Assembly: GCF_900110575.1 (NCBI RefSeq)
Contig: NZ_FOEF01000020.1
Coordinates: forward strand, 1 to 64,000
Length of the DNA stretch: 64,000 nucleotides
Reading direction: 5' to 3'
From: Amycolatopsis saalfeldensis
GTDB lineage: Bacteria; Actinomycetota; Actinomycetes; Mycobacteriales; Pseudonocardiaceae
The stretch's first letter is position 1. Every line of letters starts with the position of its first letter. The notes beneath the pieces were generated by a model. The model was not told the origin of the DNA. It did no database searches and worked only from the letters and a program-made list of their open reading frames with translations. Positions 54,216-63,360 of this stretch are shown here, one piece after another. The position numbers were made by a program, and so were the translations under genes.

Positions 54216-54259
54216 AACCCTCCGGCCGGGTGTCACAATGATGCCCCGGCCGGAGGGTT
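54216..54259. terminator. Bidirectional terminator between AraC and exporter genes
   Basis: Fifteen-base arms (54216-54230, 54245-54259) are exact reverse complements around a 14-base loop. T residues follow on the plus strand and the AA of the arm start serves the other strand. It separates two convergent genes. Confidence 0.85.
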
Positions 54260-55888
54260 TTACCGGATTTTTTCGGCGTCGTGATCGACGGGTACTGTAT
54301 TTTCCTTGGATTCGTCGTTTTGCGCTGTTTCCGCCTTTTCGGTTTCGGCCGCGCTGCCGGTCGGTGGAATGTGGCGAAGGGCGAACAGGCAGAGTGCCGC
54401 GAGGGCCACGAAGACCAGCCCGGAGACGATCGCGACGGTGCTCAACCCGCTCGTGAAAGCCTTGCGGGCGGCGTCGAGCAGCGGTTCGCCGAGCGTCGGG
54501 GGCAGCTGGTGGGAGGCCGGCACCGCGGCGGCGATGTTGTCCGTCGCGGCCGTGGCCGCCCCGGAAGGAACCCCGGCCGGCACCGTCCCGGCCAGCTCGT
54601 TGCGGTACACCAGCGTGCTGATACTGCCGAAGACGGCCACGCCCATCGACGTTCCGAATTCGCCGCCGGCCTCCGAGATCGACGAGGCCGATCCGGCCTT
54701 CTCCGGCGGCGCGGCGCCGATGATCAGGCCGGTGCCCAGACCGGAGGGCAGACCGACGCCCAGTGCCATGACCGCGTAGCCGATCCACAGCAGGCCCAGC
54801 TGCCCATGGCCGTCCACCTGGGAGAGGATGCCGTAACCGATCGCCGCGATCAGCAGCCCGACGGTGAACAGGTACGCCGGCCGGATCCGGTTCGCCAGCC
54901 CCGAACCGACCATGATGGCCGTGATCATGACGACGGTCGCCGGAGCCAGGAAGAGACCCGACTCGAGGGGGGAGAGTCCTTCGACGCTCTGTACGTCCTG
55001 CACGATCAGGAAGTACGTGCCCGCCTGCAGCATCGCGCCGAACAGGCTGACCACCAGCGCCGCGCTGAACGTGCGGTTGCCGAACAGGCCGAGGTCCATC
55101 AGCGGGTTGGCGAGCTTCCGCTGCCGGACGACGAACACCACCGCGAGCACCGCGCCGGCGACCAGGGAGAGCACCGGCAGCAGCGGGTCGCCGCCTTTGG
55201 CCAGTTCCTTGAAGCCGTAGACGATCGGCAGGATCGCGACGAGGGAGAGGACCACGCTGACCAGGTCGAGGCGTCCCGCCTTCGGGTCGCGGAATTCCGG
55301 CAGGAGAATCGGGCCCGCCACCAGCAGCAGGAGCATCACCGGCACGCCGAGCAGGAAGACCGAGCCCCACCAGAAGTGGTTGAGCAGCACGCCACCGATG
55401 ACGGGGCCCAGGGCCAGGCCGCCCATGAAGCACGACATCCAGGCCGCGATCGCGGTCGCCATCTGCTTCGGGTTCCGGAACATGTTGCTGATCAGCGCCA
55501 GCGTCGAGGGCATCAGCGTGGCGCCGCTGACGCCCATGATCGCCCTGGACGCGATGAGCATCTCGGCGCTGACCGAGAACGCGGCGAGAATCGACGCGAG
55601 GCCGAACAGCGCCGCGCCGATCAGCAGCAGCTTCCGGCGTCCGATGCGGTCGCCCAGCGTCCCCATGGTGATGAGGAAGCCCGCGACCATGAAGCCGTAG
55701 ATGTCGGCGATCCACAGCTGCTCGACGCTGGTGGCGCCGAGATCGGCGCTCAGCCGTGGAATGGCCAGGTAGGTGACGCTGAAGTCCAGGGAAAGCAGGA
55801 GTGTGGGCAGTGCGAGGACAACCAGCCCCAGCCACTCGCGCCGCCCGGCCCTGGGGCCGGATGCGGCGGCAGCGCTCGTGTCCGTCAT
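54260..55888 (-). CDS. DHA2-type (14-span) MFS drug exporter
   Basis: 542 residues from ATG 55888, with AAGGAGG upstream. The family motifs are LDFSVTYLAIPRLSADLGAT, MGTLGDRIGRRKLLLIG (motif A) and ALGPVIGGVLLNHFWWGSVF (motif C). Fourteen hydrophobic segments fit the DHA2 group. It is the likely self-resistance or export pump. Its promoter region is shared with the divergent DGPF gene and contains predicted ECF42-type sites on both strands. Confidence 0.92.
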   Translation of the reverse strand: MTDTSAAAASGPRAGRREWLGLVVLALPTLLLSLDFSVTYLAIPRLSADLGATSVEQLWIADIYGFMVAGFLITMGTLGDRIGRRKLLLIGAALFGLASILAAFSVSAEMLIASRAIMGVSGATLMPSTLALISNMFRNPKQMATAIAAWMSCFMGGLALGPVIGGVLLNHFWWGSVFLLGVPVMLLLLVAGPILLPEFRDPKAGRLDLVSVVLSLVAILPIVYGFKELAKGGDPLLPVLSLVAGAVLAVVFVVRQRKLANPLMDLGLFGNRTFSAALVVSLFGAMLQAGTYFLIVQDVQSVEGLSPLESGLFLAPATVVMITAIMVGSGLANRIRPAYLFTVGLLIAAIGYGILSQVDGHGQLGLLWIGYAVMALGVGLPSGLGTGLIIGAAPPEKAGSASSISEAGGEFGTSMGVAVFGSISTLVYRNELAGTVPAGVPSGAATAATDNIAAAVPASHQLPPTLGEPLLDAARKAFTSGLSTVAIVSGLVFVALAALCLFALRHIPPTGSAAETEKAETAQNDESKENTVPVDHDAEKIR

Positions 55889-55950
55889 TGTTCCCTCCTT
55901 GGTGCGTGCTCGGACGCCGGCCGGTCCCCGGTGCGGGCGTCTCACCTCAA

Positions 55951-55979
55951 AGGTCGTAGCCGGACGCTCGATCCGGACA
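55951..55979 (-). promoter_or_regulatory. Predicted ECF42-type promoter of the DHA2 exporter
   Basis: On the minus strand TGTCCG (55979-55974), 17 bases, CGACCT (55956-55951), and 62 bases to ATG 55888. Confidence 0.55.
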
Positions 55980-56005
55980 TCCCGCGGAAGAATCTCCCGG
56001 GCGAA

Positions 56006-56034
56006 TGTCCGATTCGGCGGCTCCGCGACGACGT
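56006..56034 (+). promoter_or_regulatory. Predicted ECF42-type promoter of the third DGPF gene
   Basis: TGTCCG (56006-56011), 17 bases, CGACGT (56029-56034), and 57 bases to GTG 56092. Both hexamers and the spacing equal those before the first DGPF gene. Confidence 0.6.
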
Positions 56035-56091
56035 CTCCGACGAACGCCGTTGGCACACCGGGTGGCAGCGTGATCGGCAGGAGGAACCGGC

Positions 56092-56460
56092 GTGAAGTAC
56101 CTGATCCTGGTCCAGGGCTCGCAGCAGGACTTCGACGTGGCCCCGTCGGCGGACGAGGTCGCGGAGATCGATGCGGCTCTCCGGAAGTTCAACCAGGATC
56201 TGAAGGAAGCCGGCGAGTTCGTCGAAGCGCAAGGCCTCGCCGCCCCGGTGCACACCCGCCGGGTCCAGGTCAAGGAGGGGGAGCCGCTCGTGACGGACGG
56301 GCCCTACGGCGAAACGCAGGAGGTCCTCATCGGGTACTGGATGGTGGAGTGCGAGAGCTTCGACCGGGCCACCCAGATCGCCGGCCTGCTGAGCAAGTGC
56401 CCGGGACCGGAGTCCGTCATCGACGTCCGGCCGATCGTGGGGTCCGGGCAGGACTTCTGA
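56092..56460 (+). CDS. DGPF/YCII-domain protein (copy 3, without adjacent sigma factor)
   Basis: 122 residues from GTG 56092, behind GGAGGA. KYLILVQGSQQDFDVAPSAD and TDGPYGETQEVLIGYWMVEC show it is the close sister of the protein at 31061, closer than copy 2. No sigma gene follows, so it must be controlled in trans. It is divergent from the DHA2 exporter. Confidence 0.88.
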   Translation: MKYLILVQGSQQDFDVAPSADEVAEIDAALRKFNQDLKEAGEFVEAQGLAAPVHTRRVQVKEGEPLVTDGPYGETQEVLIGYWMVECESFDRATQIAGLLSKCPGPESVIDVRPIVGSGQDF

Positions 56461-56505
56461 GTCGCGCGTGCGCTCGGCCCGGGCCGAGGCACCCGTGGAC
56501 GCCGC

Positions 56506-56534
56506 ACTGCCCGGCAGCGGGGCTGCCGGGCAGT
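56506..56534. terminator. GC-rich hairpin between convergent DGPF and glycosyltransferase genes
   Basis: ACTGCCCGGCAGC (56506-56518) pairs exactly with GCTGCCGGGCAGT (56522-56534) over a three-base loop. There is no T-run, but the position between two convergent stops supports a terminator role. Confidence 0.65.
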
Positions 56535-56617
56535 CTGCGCTGTTCTCCGAGAAGGCCGGCCGGCGCAGCCCGGGACGGCCGGTTCACGCGCCCGTGACGG
56601 AAGCGGCGGAGCCGCGG

Positions 56618-57907
56618 TCAGCGCCGCCCGGGAGCCCGCTGCTCCGCGACGAGGTCTTCGAGCACTCGGACCGTGTCGTTCGGGCTCGGCACGCTCTTGG
56701 CTTCCCGGCTCAACCTGATCGCGTTGGCCGCCATGCCGGGATCGCCGAGCGCCTTGACGAGGTGGTCGTGCAGCAGCCCGGCGGTCAGCTGGTCGGAGTC
56801 GCAGACGTAGGCGCCCGCACCCTGCTCTTCGAGCCCGTTGGCCAGTGCGATCGGGCCCCACCACTTCTCCGTCGATTCGACGTTGGGGACGATCAGCTGC
56901 GGCACGCCGTATTCGAGGGCCGCGGCCATCGCGCCGTAACCGCCGTGGTGCACCACGGCCGAGCAAGTCGGCAGCAAGACGTTCAACGGCGCGAATTCGA
57001 CGACCCGGACGTTGGGCGGCACCGTCCGCGAGCCGATCTGCGCCGGGTTGAACAGCGCGATCACTTCCGCGTCGAGGTCGGCGACCGCGTCGAACGCCGT
57101 GCCGACCCAGCTGTTCTGGCCGAAACCGTGGTCCCGGTGGGAAATACCGAGTGTCACGCAGACGCGCGGCCGCGCGGGCGCCTCGTGCATCCAGCGCTCG
57201 ACCCGGTACGGGCCGTGGAACGCCAGCGGGCGAGTCGGGAGGTAGTGCACGTCCGGCGGCTGCCAGGTCCAGGCCGGCCAGCCGATCACGGACCGCAGGC
57301 CGAGCACGATCTGCTCGTCGAAGGTCTGGCCATGGCTTTCGAGGATCGGCTGCAGCCAGTCCCGCACCGGATCCGGTTTGCCGAGGCTCCGCTGCCGGCC
57401 GTTGCCCGCGCCGAAGCAGGCGGCGCGGATCTGCCCCATCGTGTCGGAGCCGAAGAGCATGCGGACGTCCACGGCGCCGCAGACCCTGGCGGCGACCGCC
57501 GCGGCGAGCACGAAGGGATCGCGGATGATCAGGTCGGGCTGCCAGTCGCGGCCGAGCTTGATCAGGTCGTCGAAGATCTTCTCGTGGTTGAACAGGGTGC
57601 GATGGCCCCAGGCGGTGTACTCGAGTTCGGTGAAGGGATCGTCCTGGGTGTACTCGGTCTGCGCGGGTTTCCGCACCGGACCGGATCGCGGCGGACCGGG
57701 TTGCTGCTCCGGCGCCGACATGATGGCGGCGAGGTCGATGGTCCCGCCCACCGGGAAGCCCGGCAAGCCGGTCGTCGCGATGATGTCGGCCATGTCCGGC
57801 GCGGCGGCGACCCGGACGTCGTGCCCCGCGTTCCGGAAGGCGGCCGCCAGCGGCACCTGCACGTACAAGTGCGCTTTGAAGGCGGCCGTCACGAACAAGA
57901 CGCGCAT
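56618..57907 (-). CDS. EryCIII/DUF1205-type glycosyltransferase (copy 2)
   Basis: 429 residues from ATG 57907, behind AAAGGAGA. MRVLFVTAAFKAHLYVQVPL and VVHHGGYGAMAAALEYGVPQ mark the two GT-B domains. It is clearly related to the enzyme at 41378 along its whole length (WPAWTWQPPDVHYLPTRPLA against WPTWTWRPSDVDYVQTRPIP). A second transfer of the same or a related sugar is likely. The next 333 bases upstream (57908-58240) hold no gene that I can support. Confidence 0.9.
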   Translation of the reverse strand: MRVLFVTAAFKAHLYVQVPLAAAFRNAGHDVRVAAAPDMADIIATTGLPGFPVGGTIDLAAIMSAPEQQPGPPRSGPVRKPAQTEYTQDDPFTELEYTAWGHRTLFNHEKIFDDLIKLGRDWQPDLIIRDPFVLAAAVAARVCGAVDVRMLFGSDTMGQIRAACFGAGNGRQRSLGKPDPVRDWLQPILESHGQTFDEQIVLGLRSVIGWPAWTWQPPDVHYLPTRPLAFHGPYRVERWMHEAPARPRVCVTLGISHRDHGFGQNSWVGTAFDAVADLDAEVIALFNPAQIGSRTVPPNVRVVEFAPLNVLLPTCSAVVHHGGYGAMAAALEYGVPQLIVPNVESTEKWWGPIALANGLEEQGAGAYVCDSDQLTAGLLHDHLVKALGDPGMAANAIRLSREAKSVPSPNDTVRVLEDLVAEQRAPGRR

Positions 57908-58240
57908 CGGAGTCTCTCCTTTGAACGTACTACGGGACGAGGGCACGCAGCTGTCGCCGACGAGTGTGGCGGGACGCCGGTGCCGTGAGCACCTCTTCGG
58001 GTGCTGCCTTCGGCCTCGGGTATCGCCTGTGGCGGACCCTTTTCGCCTGCGGCAAGGGCAGGCGACGAGTTGGCGGCAGCGCGGACGGCGCGTTCTACTT
58101 TGGCCGCAACAGGAACACCCATCGCGAGGAGGCATCGTGACTCAATGTTCCGGACTTTCCGAGTGCCACCAACGGAAACGTGACCGCGGCGAACAACCGA
58201 AAACCCTGGTTCGCACCCAACCAGCCGGCGACGACTTGCC

Positions 58241-58513
58241 GTGAGCACGGTCGAACACCAATTGACCTGCGCTGCCTGCGGGGCACCTTTCCGCTGTGGT
58301 GAACTGCCCGATCTCGAGCCACTCGTCGACGGTGCGATCCGCTACGTCGCCGTGCACGCCGGGCACAGCACCTACCCACGGCGGGATGCACGGCCGGAGC
58401 TCGGTCGCGTCGAGGCGCCGGCGAGCGCCGCGGCCGATGATCGTGAAGCCGTTGGGGGACAACCGCTATCCCGCCGCGGAGCCGAGCGGATCCCGTTCGC
58501 CCTCCTCCGCTGA
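58241..58513 (+). CDS. Possible small zinc-ribbon-like protein
   Basis: A 90-residue frame from GTG 58241. Its start, VEHQLTCAACGAPFRCGELP, has a C-x2-C ... C spacing like a zinc ribbon and a plausible helix EPLVDGAIRYVAVHAG, but the second half is arginine/alanine filler. There is no good ribosome site. It may be a degraded gene. Confidence 0.3.
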   Translation: MSTVEHQLTCAACGAPFRCGELPDLEPLVDGAIRYVAVHAGHSTYPRRDARPELGRVEAPASAAADDREAVGGQPLSRRGAERIPFALLR

Positions 58514-58625
58514 CCCGGCGCACCGCCGGCGACAGAGCATGGATGAAGGTGCGGCGAGTGTAACAAATCCGGACGATGAATCCCATCATCTGGGCATCGA
58601 CGTGATCGACCGAAGGAGCAACGGC

Positions 58626-59126
58626 TTGCTACGAGAGAGCACAGTGGAACTGGTGCGATGGCCCGCGGAATCCGAACGTCGTAAGCGTTACCACCGGACT
58701 CGGACCCCCTGTCTGCTCGTCGTCGAAGGGGGAGCGGCCGCGCCCCTGTGCCGTGATCCGTGGGAGGACTGGGTTCGCGCGCCGATTTCCGCGCGGGACC
58801 TGGACATCCGGATCACTGCCATCGAGGAACGTGTTTCCGCGAACCCGCGCCTGGACGCGAGCGGCCTGCTGCGGTTCCGCGGCCGGTCGACCGAGGTCTC
58901 GGCCACGCAGTTCACGCTGCTGGAGCCACTGGTCGCCGCGTTCGGCAAGGTGATACTGAGGGAAGTCCTCCATGCCAGGCTGAGGACGCCACGACAGCGC
59001 CGTCCGTCCCGGAACGCGCTCGACCTGCAAATCCTGCGGCTACGGCAGCGAGTCGATCCGCTGGGGCTGGTGATCAGCACCGCGTGGGGGCGTGGTTACG
59101 CGCTCGAGTCCGGGTCGACCGGGTGA
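58626..59126 (+). CDS. OmpR-type winged-helix transcriptional regulator
   Basis: 166 residues from TTG 58626, chosen for AAGGAG upstream; ATG 58539 is an in-frame alternative. The N-terminal half (RTPCLLVVEGGAAAPLCRDP, WEDWVRAPIS) replaces a receiver domain and lacks a phospho-acceptor Asp pocket. The C-terminal winged helix has VSATQFTLLEPLVAAFGKVI, RNALDLQILRLRQRVDPLGL and TAWGRGYALES. It lies just upstream of the acyl-CoA ligase operon on the same strand and is its probable regulator. Confidence 0.75.
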   Translation: MLRESTVELVRWPAESERRKRYHRTRTPCLLVVEGGAAAPLCRDPWEDWVRAPISARDLDIRITAIEERVSANPRLDASGLLRFRGRSTEVSATQFTLLEPLVAAFGKVILREVLHARLRTPRQRRPSRNALDLQILRLRQRVDPLGLVISTAWGRGYALESGSTG

Positions 59127-59255
59127 GTTCGTCGTGATTGGCGGCGAACTCGCGGACTGAAGCGGAGCCGCGGTCAGTGAACATCCGGTATTTCCGGTCC
59201 GGAATATGTCAGCCGTGACATAGGGAGTCTCGGCTCGATCGCGCCTGGGGGTGCC

Positions 59256-60908
59256 ATGCAAGGTGAATCCATAGAAAAACTGGTCCTCGGTGAAATTCTC
59301 CAATCCCGGGCCGAATCACACCGGGACGAGACATTCCTCGAATTCCGGAACGGCACGCTCAGTTTCGGCCAGGTGGACGAAGAGTCGAATCGGGTGGCTC
59401 AAGGGCTCAGCTTCGCCGGGGTCCGGGCCGGCCACCACGTCGCGGTGATGCTGCCGAACTGCCCGGAGATCGTCTTCGTGATCTTCGCGCTGGCCAGGCT
59501 CGGTGCGGTGGCGGTGCCGGTGAACGTCGCCTACCGGGGCGAGCTGCTGTGGCAGCTGCTGGCCGGTTCCGACTGCTCCACGCTGATCATCGACGAGCAG
59601 TACGCGGATCGTCTGCCTGGCACGCCGGCCGCTCTGCCGGATCTGCGGCGGGTGGTGGTGCGCGCGGATGGCCTGCCGCCGGACCGGGCAGGCAGCGGCG
59701 GCGAACACCCACCGCGCGACCGGGGCTGGCAGCAGCTCAGGCTGTCCGGTCTCCTCGTCCACGGTGCCGCGCGGCCGGCGCACCGGGCCCGCTTCTCGGA
59801 CCTGCTGGCGATCATGCACACCTCCGGCTCCACCGGTCCGTCGAAGGGAGCGCTGGTTCCGCACGCGCTGGCACTGACCTGTGCGCAGGACGTGTTCGAT
59901 TTCGTGAATCCGGGTGGTGGGCGGATCTACTGCCCGCTTCCGCTGTTCCACGCCGCCGGGTTGTGGGACGGCGTGCTGTCCGCGCTCCTCAGCGGCGGCT
60001 CCATCGCGGTGGTGGAGCGCTTCAGCGTCTCCAGGTTCTGGGACGACGTGCGCCATTTCGACGCCAAGGTGGCGATTTCGGTCTTTTCGATGCTGCCGAT
60101 CCTGCTCAACCAGGCGCCGACGGCTCGCGACAAGGACCACCCGCTGGAGGTCTTCTACACCGGGAAGTCCACTTTGGACGCGAAGCTCCACGAGCGGTTC
60201 GGGGTCCGCTCCGTGGAGGCCTACACCAGCACGGAAGCCGGGGTTCCGCTCGCCAGTCCCTTCGGGCACTGGCGGACCGGGTCGTGCGGGCAGGTCAACG
60301 GGCGGCGGTTCGAGGCCGCGGTGGTCGACGAGTGCGATCACCTGCTGCCTCCCGGCGTCCCCGGTGAACTGGTGCTCCGCCCGAAGCAGCCGTATGTGCT
60401 GACCGGTGGCTACTACAAGCGTTTCGACGCCACCGCGCACGCGTTCCGCAACATGTGGTTCCACACCGGAGACCGGGTCCGGCAGGACGGTGACGGGTAT
60501 TTCTACTTCATGGACCGCATGAGCGACGGGATCCGCCGGTGCGGCGAGAACATCTCCGCCTTCGACATCGAACTCGAGGTGAACACGCATCCCGCGGTCC
60601 AGGAGTGCGCGGCGATCGCGGTGCCGTCGGAACTGGAGGAGCACGAGGTGAAGCTGACGGTGGTGTTGCGGCAAGGAGCCTCGCTCACCCATGAGCAGCT
60701 CCTGGCCCACTGCCTCGAGAAGCTGCCCAAGTTCATGGTGCCGCGTTATCTCGAATTCGCCGCCGCGTTGCCGCGGACGCCGACGGACAAGGTGGCCAAA
60801 CACGAGCTGCGCGCCGCCGGTGCGCGCGGGATCACCGCGTCCACTTGGGACAGGCAGCGGCCGGGTTTCGTCCCGGTCCCGCGGGCGCAGGCAGGAGCCC
60901 CGGTGTGA
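59256..60908 (+). CDS. Acyl-CoA ligase (ANL superfamily)
   Basis: 550 residues. The AMP-binding core motif MHTSGSTGPSKGALVPH is intact. Further motifs are EVFYTGKSTL, VEAYTSTEAG, WFHTGDRVRQDGDGYFYFMD and the C-terminal PTDKVAKHEL with the catalytic Lys. The ISAFDIELEVNTHPAVQECA segment resembles crotonobetaine/carnitine-CoA ligase-like enzymes. It would activate a carboxylic acid for the two dehydrogenases that follow; its stop overlaps the first by four bases (GTGA). Confidence 0.88.
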   Translation: MQGESIEKLVLGEILQSRAESHRDETFLEFRNGTLSFGQVDEESNRVAQGLSFAGVRAGHHVAVMLPNCPEIVFVIFALARLGAVAVPVNVAYRGELLWQLLAGSDCSTLIIDEQYADRLPGTPAALPDLRRVVVRADGLPPDRAGSGGEHPPRDRGWQQLRLSGLLVHGAARPAHRARFSDLLAIMHTSGSTGPSKGALVPHALALTCAQDVFDFVNPGGGRIYCPLPLFHAAGLWDGVLSALLSGGSIAVVERFSVSRFWDDVRHFDAKVAISVFSMLPILLNQAPTARDKDHPLEVFYTGKSTLDAKLHERFGVRSVEAYTSTEAGVPLASPFGHWRTGSCGQVNGRRFEAAVVDECDHLLPPGVPGELVLRPKQPYVLTGGYYKRFDATAHAFRNMWFHTGDRVRQDGDGYFYFMDRMSDGIRRCGENISAFDIELEVNTHPAVQECAAIAVPSELEEHEVKLTVVLRQGASLTHEQLLAHCLEKLPKFMVPRYLEFAAALPRTPTDKVAKHELRAAGARGITASTWDRQRPGFVPVPRAQAGAPV

Positions 60909-62155
60909 ACTGGGACGACACTCCGGCGGAGGCCGCGTTCCGCACGGAGGTGCGGCAGTTCATCAAGGACAGCTTTCCGGCGGCCTATTCGCCGGACGTG
61001 CACGCGGAGCAGGGCCTCGAGCCCGAGGACGTCCGGGGCTACGACTGGCCGGCCGACCGCGACTGCGCCGACCGCGCGCGGGCCGCGGGTGCTCGCGAAT
61101 GGGCGGCCGCGCTGGCCGCGCGCGGCTGGATCGCTTCGCGCTGGCCGGTGGAGTACGGCGGCGCGGCCCTGCCCGTGGCCGCGGAGTTCGTGCTCAACGA
61201 GGAACTCGTGCGCGCCAAGGTACCCACGGTGAACAGCCTCGGTGTCTCCCTGCTCGGGCCGACCCTCCTCCGGCACGGCACGGCGGCCCAGAAAGCCACG
61301 CACCTGCCGCCCATCGCCCGTGGTGAACGGACTTGGGCCCAGGGGTTCTCCGAGCCGGACGCGGGCTCGGATCTGGCCGGCCTGCGGACCAGGGCCGTGC
61401 GTGACGGCACGTACTACGTGGTGAACGGCCGGAAGGTCTGGACCTCGCTCGGGCAGCACGCGGACTGGTTGTTCATCCTGGTCCGCACCGGCACGGACCC
61501 GGCGGAGCCCCGCCACCGGGGGCTGACCTACCTGCTGGTCGACGCGCGCAGCGAGGGGGTGACAGTGCGCCCGATCAAGGACATGCGCGGAGCCGAGCCG
61601 TTTTCCGAGATCCTCTTCGAGGACGTGCGCGTGCCGGTGGCCGATCGCGTCGGCGAGGAGAACCGGGGCTGGTACGTGGCGATGGACACGCTCAGTTTCG
61701 AGCGAGCGGCCATCAGCACGGCGGTCAAGCTTGAGCAGGCGCTGACCGGGCTGGTGGATTACGTCAACTCCGAGTCCGGTGCCGGCCGGCTGCACGAAGG
61801 CTGGGGGAGCGGCATCCGGGCCGAGGTCGCCCGGCGGTACACCGAGGTCCGGGTGCTGTACAACGTCGCCCGCTACACCGTCTCCCGACAGGCGGCCGGC
61901 TCGGTTCCGGGCTACGAGGCGTCCGTCAACCAGCTCTTCGGTGCCGAGCTGCACCAGCGCCTGGCCAAGACCGGGGCGCGGGTTTTCGGCCAGCACAGCC
62001 TGATGTGGCGCGGGGACAAGGCGTCGGGGGCTCCGCTGGACGGGGAGTTCACCCACCGGCAGTTCGACGCGGTGGCCGCCACCTTTCTCGGCGGCACCTC
62101 GGAGATTCAGCGCGGCATCATCGCCACCAGGGGCCTCGGGCTGCCCCGGGCCTGA
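60905..62155 (+). CDS. Acyl-CoA dehydrogenase, first subunit of a tandem pair
   Basis: 416 residues from GTG 60905, coupled to the ligase gene. FAD and substrate motifs are WAQGFSEPDAGSDLAGLRTR, VVNGRKVWTSLGQHADW and LGGTSEIQRGIIATRGLGLP. At the position where medium-chain enzymes carry the catalytic Glu (YEGT) this protein has LGGT; many FadE-type enzymes place the base elsewhere or in the partner subunit. It probably forms an alpha2beta2 enzyme with the next gene product. Confidence 0.87.
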   Translation: MNWDDTPAEAAFRTEVRQFIKDSFPAAYSPDVHAEQGLEPEDVRGYDWPADRDCADRARAAGAREWAAALAARGWIASRWPVEYGGAALPVAAEFVLNEELVRAKVPTVNSLGVSLLGPTLLRHGTAAQKATHLPPIARGERTWAQGFSEPDAGSDLAGLRTRAVRDGTYYVVNGRKVWTSLGQHADWLFILVRTGTDPAEPRHRGLTYLLVDARSEGVTVRPIKDMRGAEPFSEILFEDVRVPVADRVGEENRGWYVAMDTLSFERAAISTAVKLEQALTGLVDYVNSESGAGRLHEGWGSGIRAEVARRYTEVRVLYNVARYTVSRQAAGSVPGYEASVNQLFGAELHQRLAKTGARVFGQHSLMWRGDKASGAPLDGEFTHRQFDAVAATFLGGTSEIQRGIIATRGLGLPRA

Positions 62156-62182
62156 ACCGGGCCGGGCCCGGCAAGGAGCGTC

Positions 62183-63316
62183 ATGGACCTTACTTTGACC
62201 GAAGAGCAGGCGTTGATCCAGGAAACGGCCAGGAGGTTCCTGGACGCCAACGCCGGTGTGCGTATCGGCGGGGCGTCGGTGGCCGGGGAAGAACCCGGCT
62301 GTTCCCCGGGATTGTGGCCGGAGCTGGTCGAGCTGGGGTGGCCCGGCCTGGCCGTGCCGGAGGCCTACGGCGGCGTCGGCCGGGGCTTTCTGGAGAGCTG
62401 CTTGCTGTTCGAGGAACTGGGTGCCGCGCTGGTGCCCAGCCCGCTCCTGGTCACGATCGCGTGTGCGGCCATGCCGATCCTCCGGTTCGGCACGGCCGCG
62501 CAGCGGTCGCTGTGGCTGGGCCGGATTGCCGCGGGGCGCACCGCGGCCTACGTCCGGGCCGCTCCCCGGGCCCACTGGGGTGCCGACGGCTCGACCGTCA
62601 CCGCGACCCTGCGCGGTCACGGCTTCGTCCTGAACGGCACGGCGGGCTTCGTGCCGTTCGGCGGAACCGCCGACGGGCTCGTCGTAGCCGCGGACACCGG
62701 CGCCGGGCTGACTGTCTTCCTGGTCGGCCCCGGCCGGCCGGCAGGCATCGCGGCGGAGTCCTTGCCGGTGATCGGCCCGAATCCTTACCACCGAGTGTGT
62801 TTCGACCACGTCGAAGTCCCGCATGAGGCCGCGCTGGGGCCGGTGCACGGCGGTCGCGACGTGGTCCGGGTGATCGAAGCGTTCGGCACCGCGGCCACCT
62901 GCGCCGAGATGGTGGGCGGGGCCCGGCGCGTGCTGGACCGGACGGTCGAGTACGCGGGCCGACGCCGGCAGTTCGGTCGGCCGATCGGCAGTTTTCAAGC
63001 CGTGCACCAGCACTGCGCCGACATGGCGACCGACACTCTGGGCGCGCGGCTCATCGCCTACGAGGCGATCTGGCGGCTCGCGGCCGATCCAGCCGGCGAC
63101 GGGACCGCACTGACCGTGTCGGCGGCCAAATCCTGGGTGAGTGAGGCCTACCAGCGGGTGTGCGCCCGCGGCCACCAGGTGCACGGGGCGATCGGTTTCA
63201 CGGCGGAACACGATCTCCACCGCTATTCACGACACGCGCTCTCGGCGTCACTGGCGTTCGGCGACGCGGACGTGCACACCGGCCGGGTCGCCGATGCGCT
63301 CGGACTGCCGAGATGA
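62183..63316 (+). CDS. Acyl-CoA dehydrogenase, second subunit of a tandem pair
   Basis: 377 residues; ATG 62183 behind AAGGAG. WPGLAVPEAYGGVGRGFLES and CLLFEELGAALVPSPLLVT form the N-terminal domain; RRRQFGRPIGSFQAVHQHCA and the end VHGAIGFTAEHDLHRYSRHA are typical of the shorter FadE partner in heteromeric enzymes. Residues in the middle domain are less conserved than in the first subunit. It is 27 bases after the first subunit gene. Confidence 0.86.
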   Translation: MDLTLTEEQALIQETARRFLDANAGVRIGGASVAGEEPGCSPGLWPELVELGWPGLAVPEAYGGVGRGFLESCLLFEELGAALVPSPLLVTIACAAMPILRFGTAAQRSLWLGRIAAGRTAAYVRAAPRAHWGADGSTVTATLRGHGFVLNGTAGFVPFGGTADGLVVAADTGAGLTVFLVGPGRPAGIAAESLPVIGPNPYHRVCFDHVEVPHEAALGPVHGGRDVVRVIEAFGTAATCAEMVGGARRVLDRTVEYAGRRRQFGRPIGSFQAVHQHCADMATDTLGARLIAYEAIWRLAADPAGDGTALTVSAAKSWVSEAYQRVCARGHQVHGAIGFTAEHDLHRYSRHALSASLAFGDADVHTGRVADALGLPR

Positions 63317-63360
63317 GGAACTCAACTCGCACCACCGAAGATTGGACAGTTCCAGTATGA
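63313..63360 (+). CDS. 15-residue bridging reading frame
   Basis: ATG 63313 overlaps the dehydrogenase stop (ATGA), and its own stop overlaps the formyltransferase ATG (ATGA). The peptide MRNSTRTTEDWTVPV has no known function. The double overlap would let ribosomes pass from one gene to the next; a role in coupling is inferred. Confidence 0.35.
   Translation: MRNSTRTTEDWTVPV

Noticed and set aside
60746..63220. 824-codon minus-strand frame opposite the two acyl-CoA dehydrogenases
   Set aside because: Antisense shadow with low-complexity composition.
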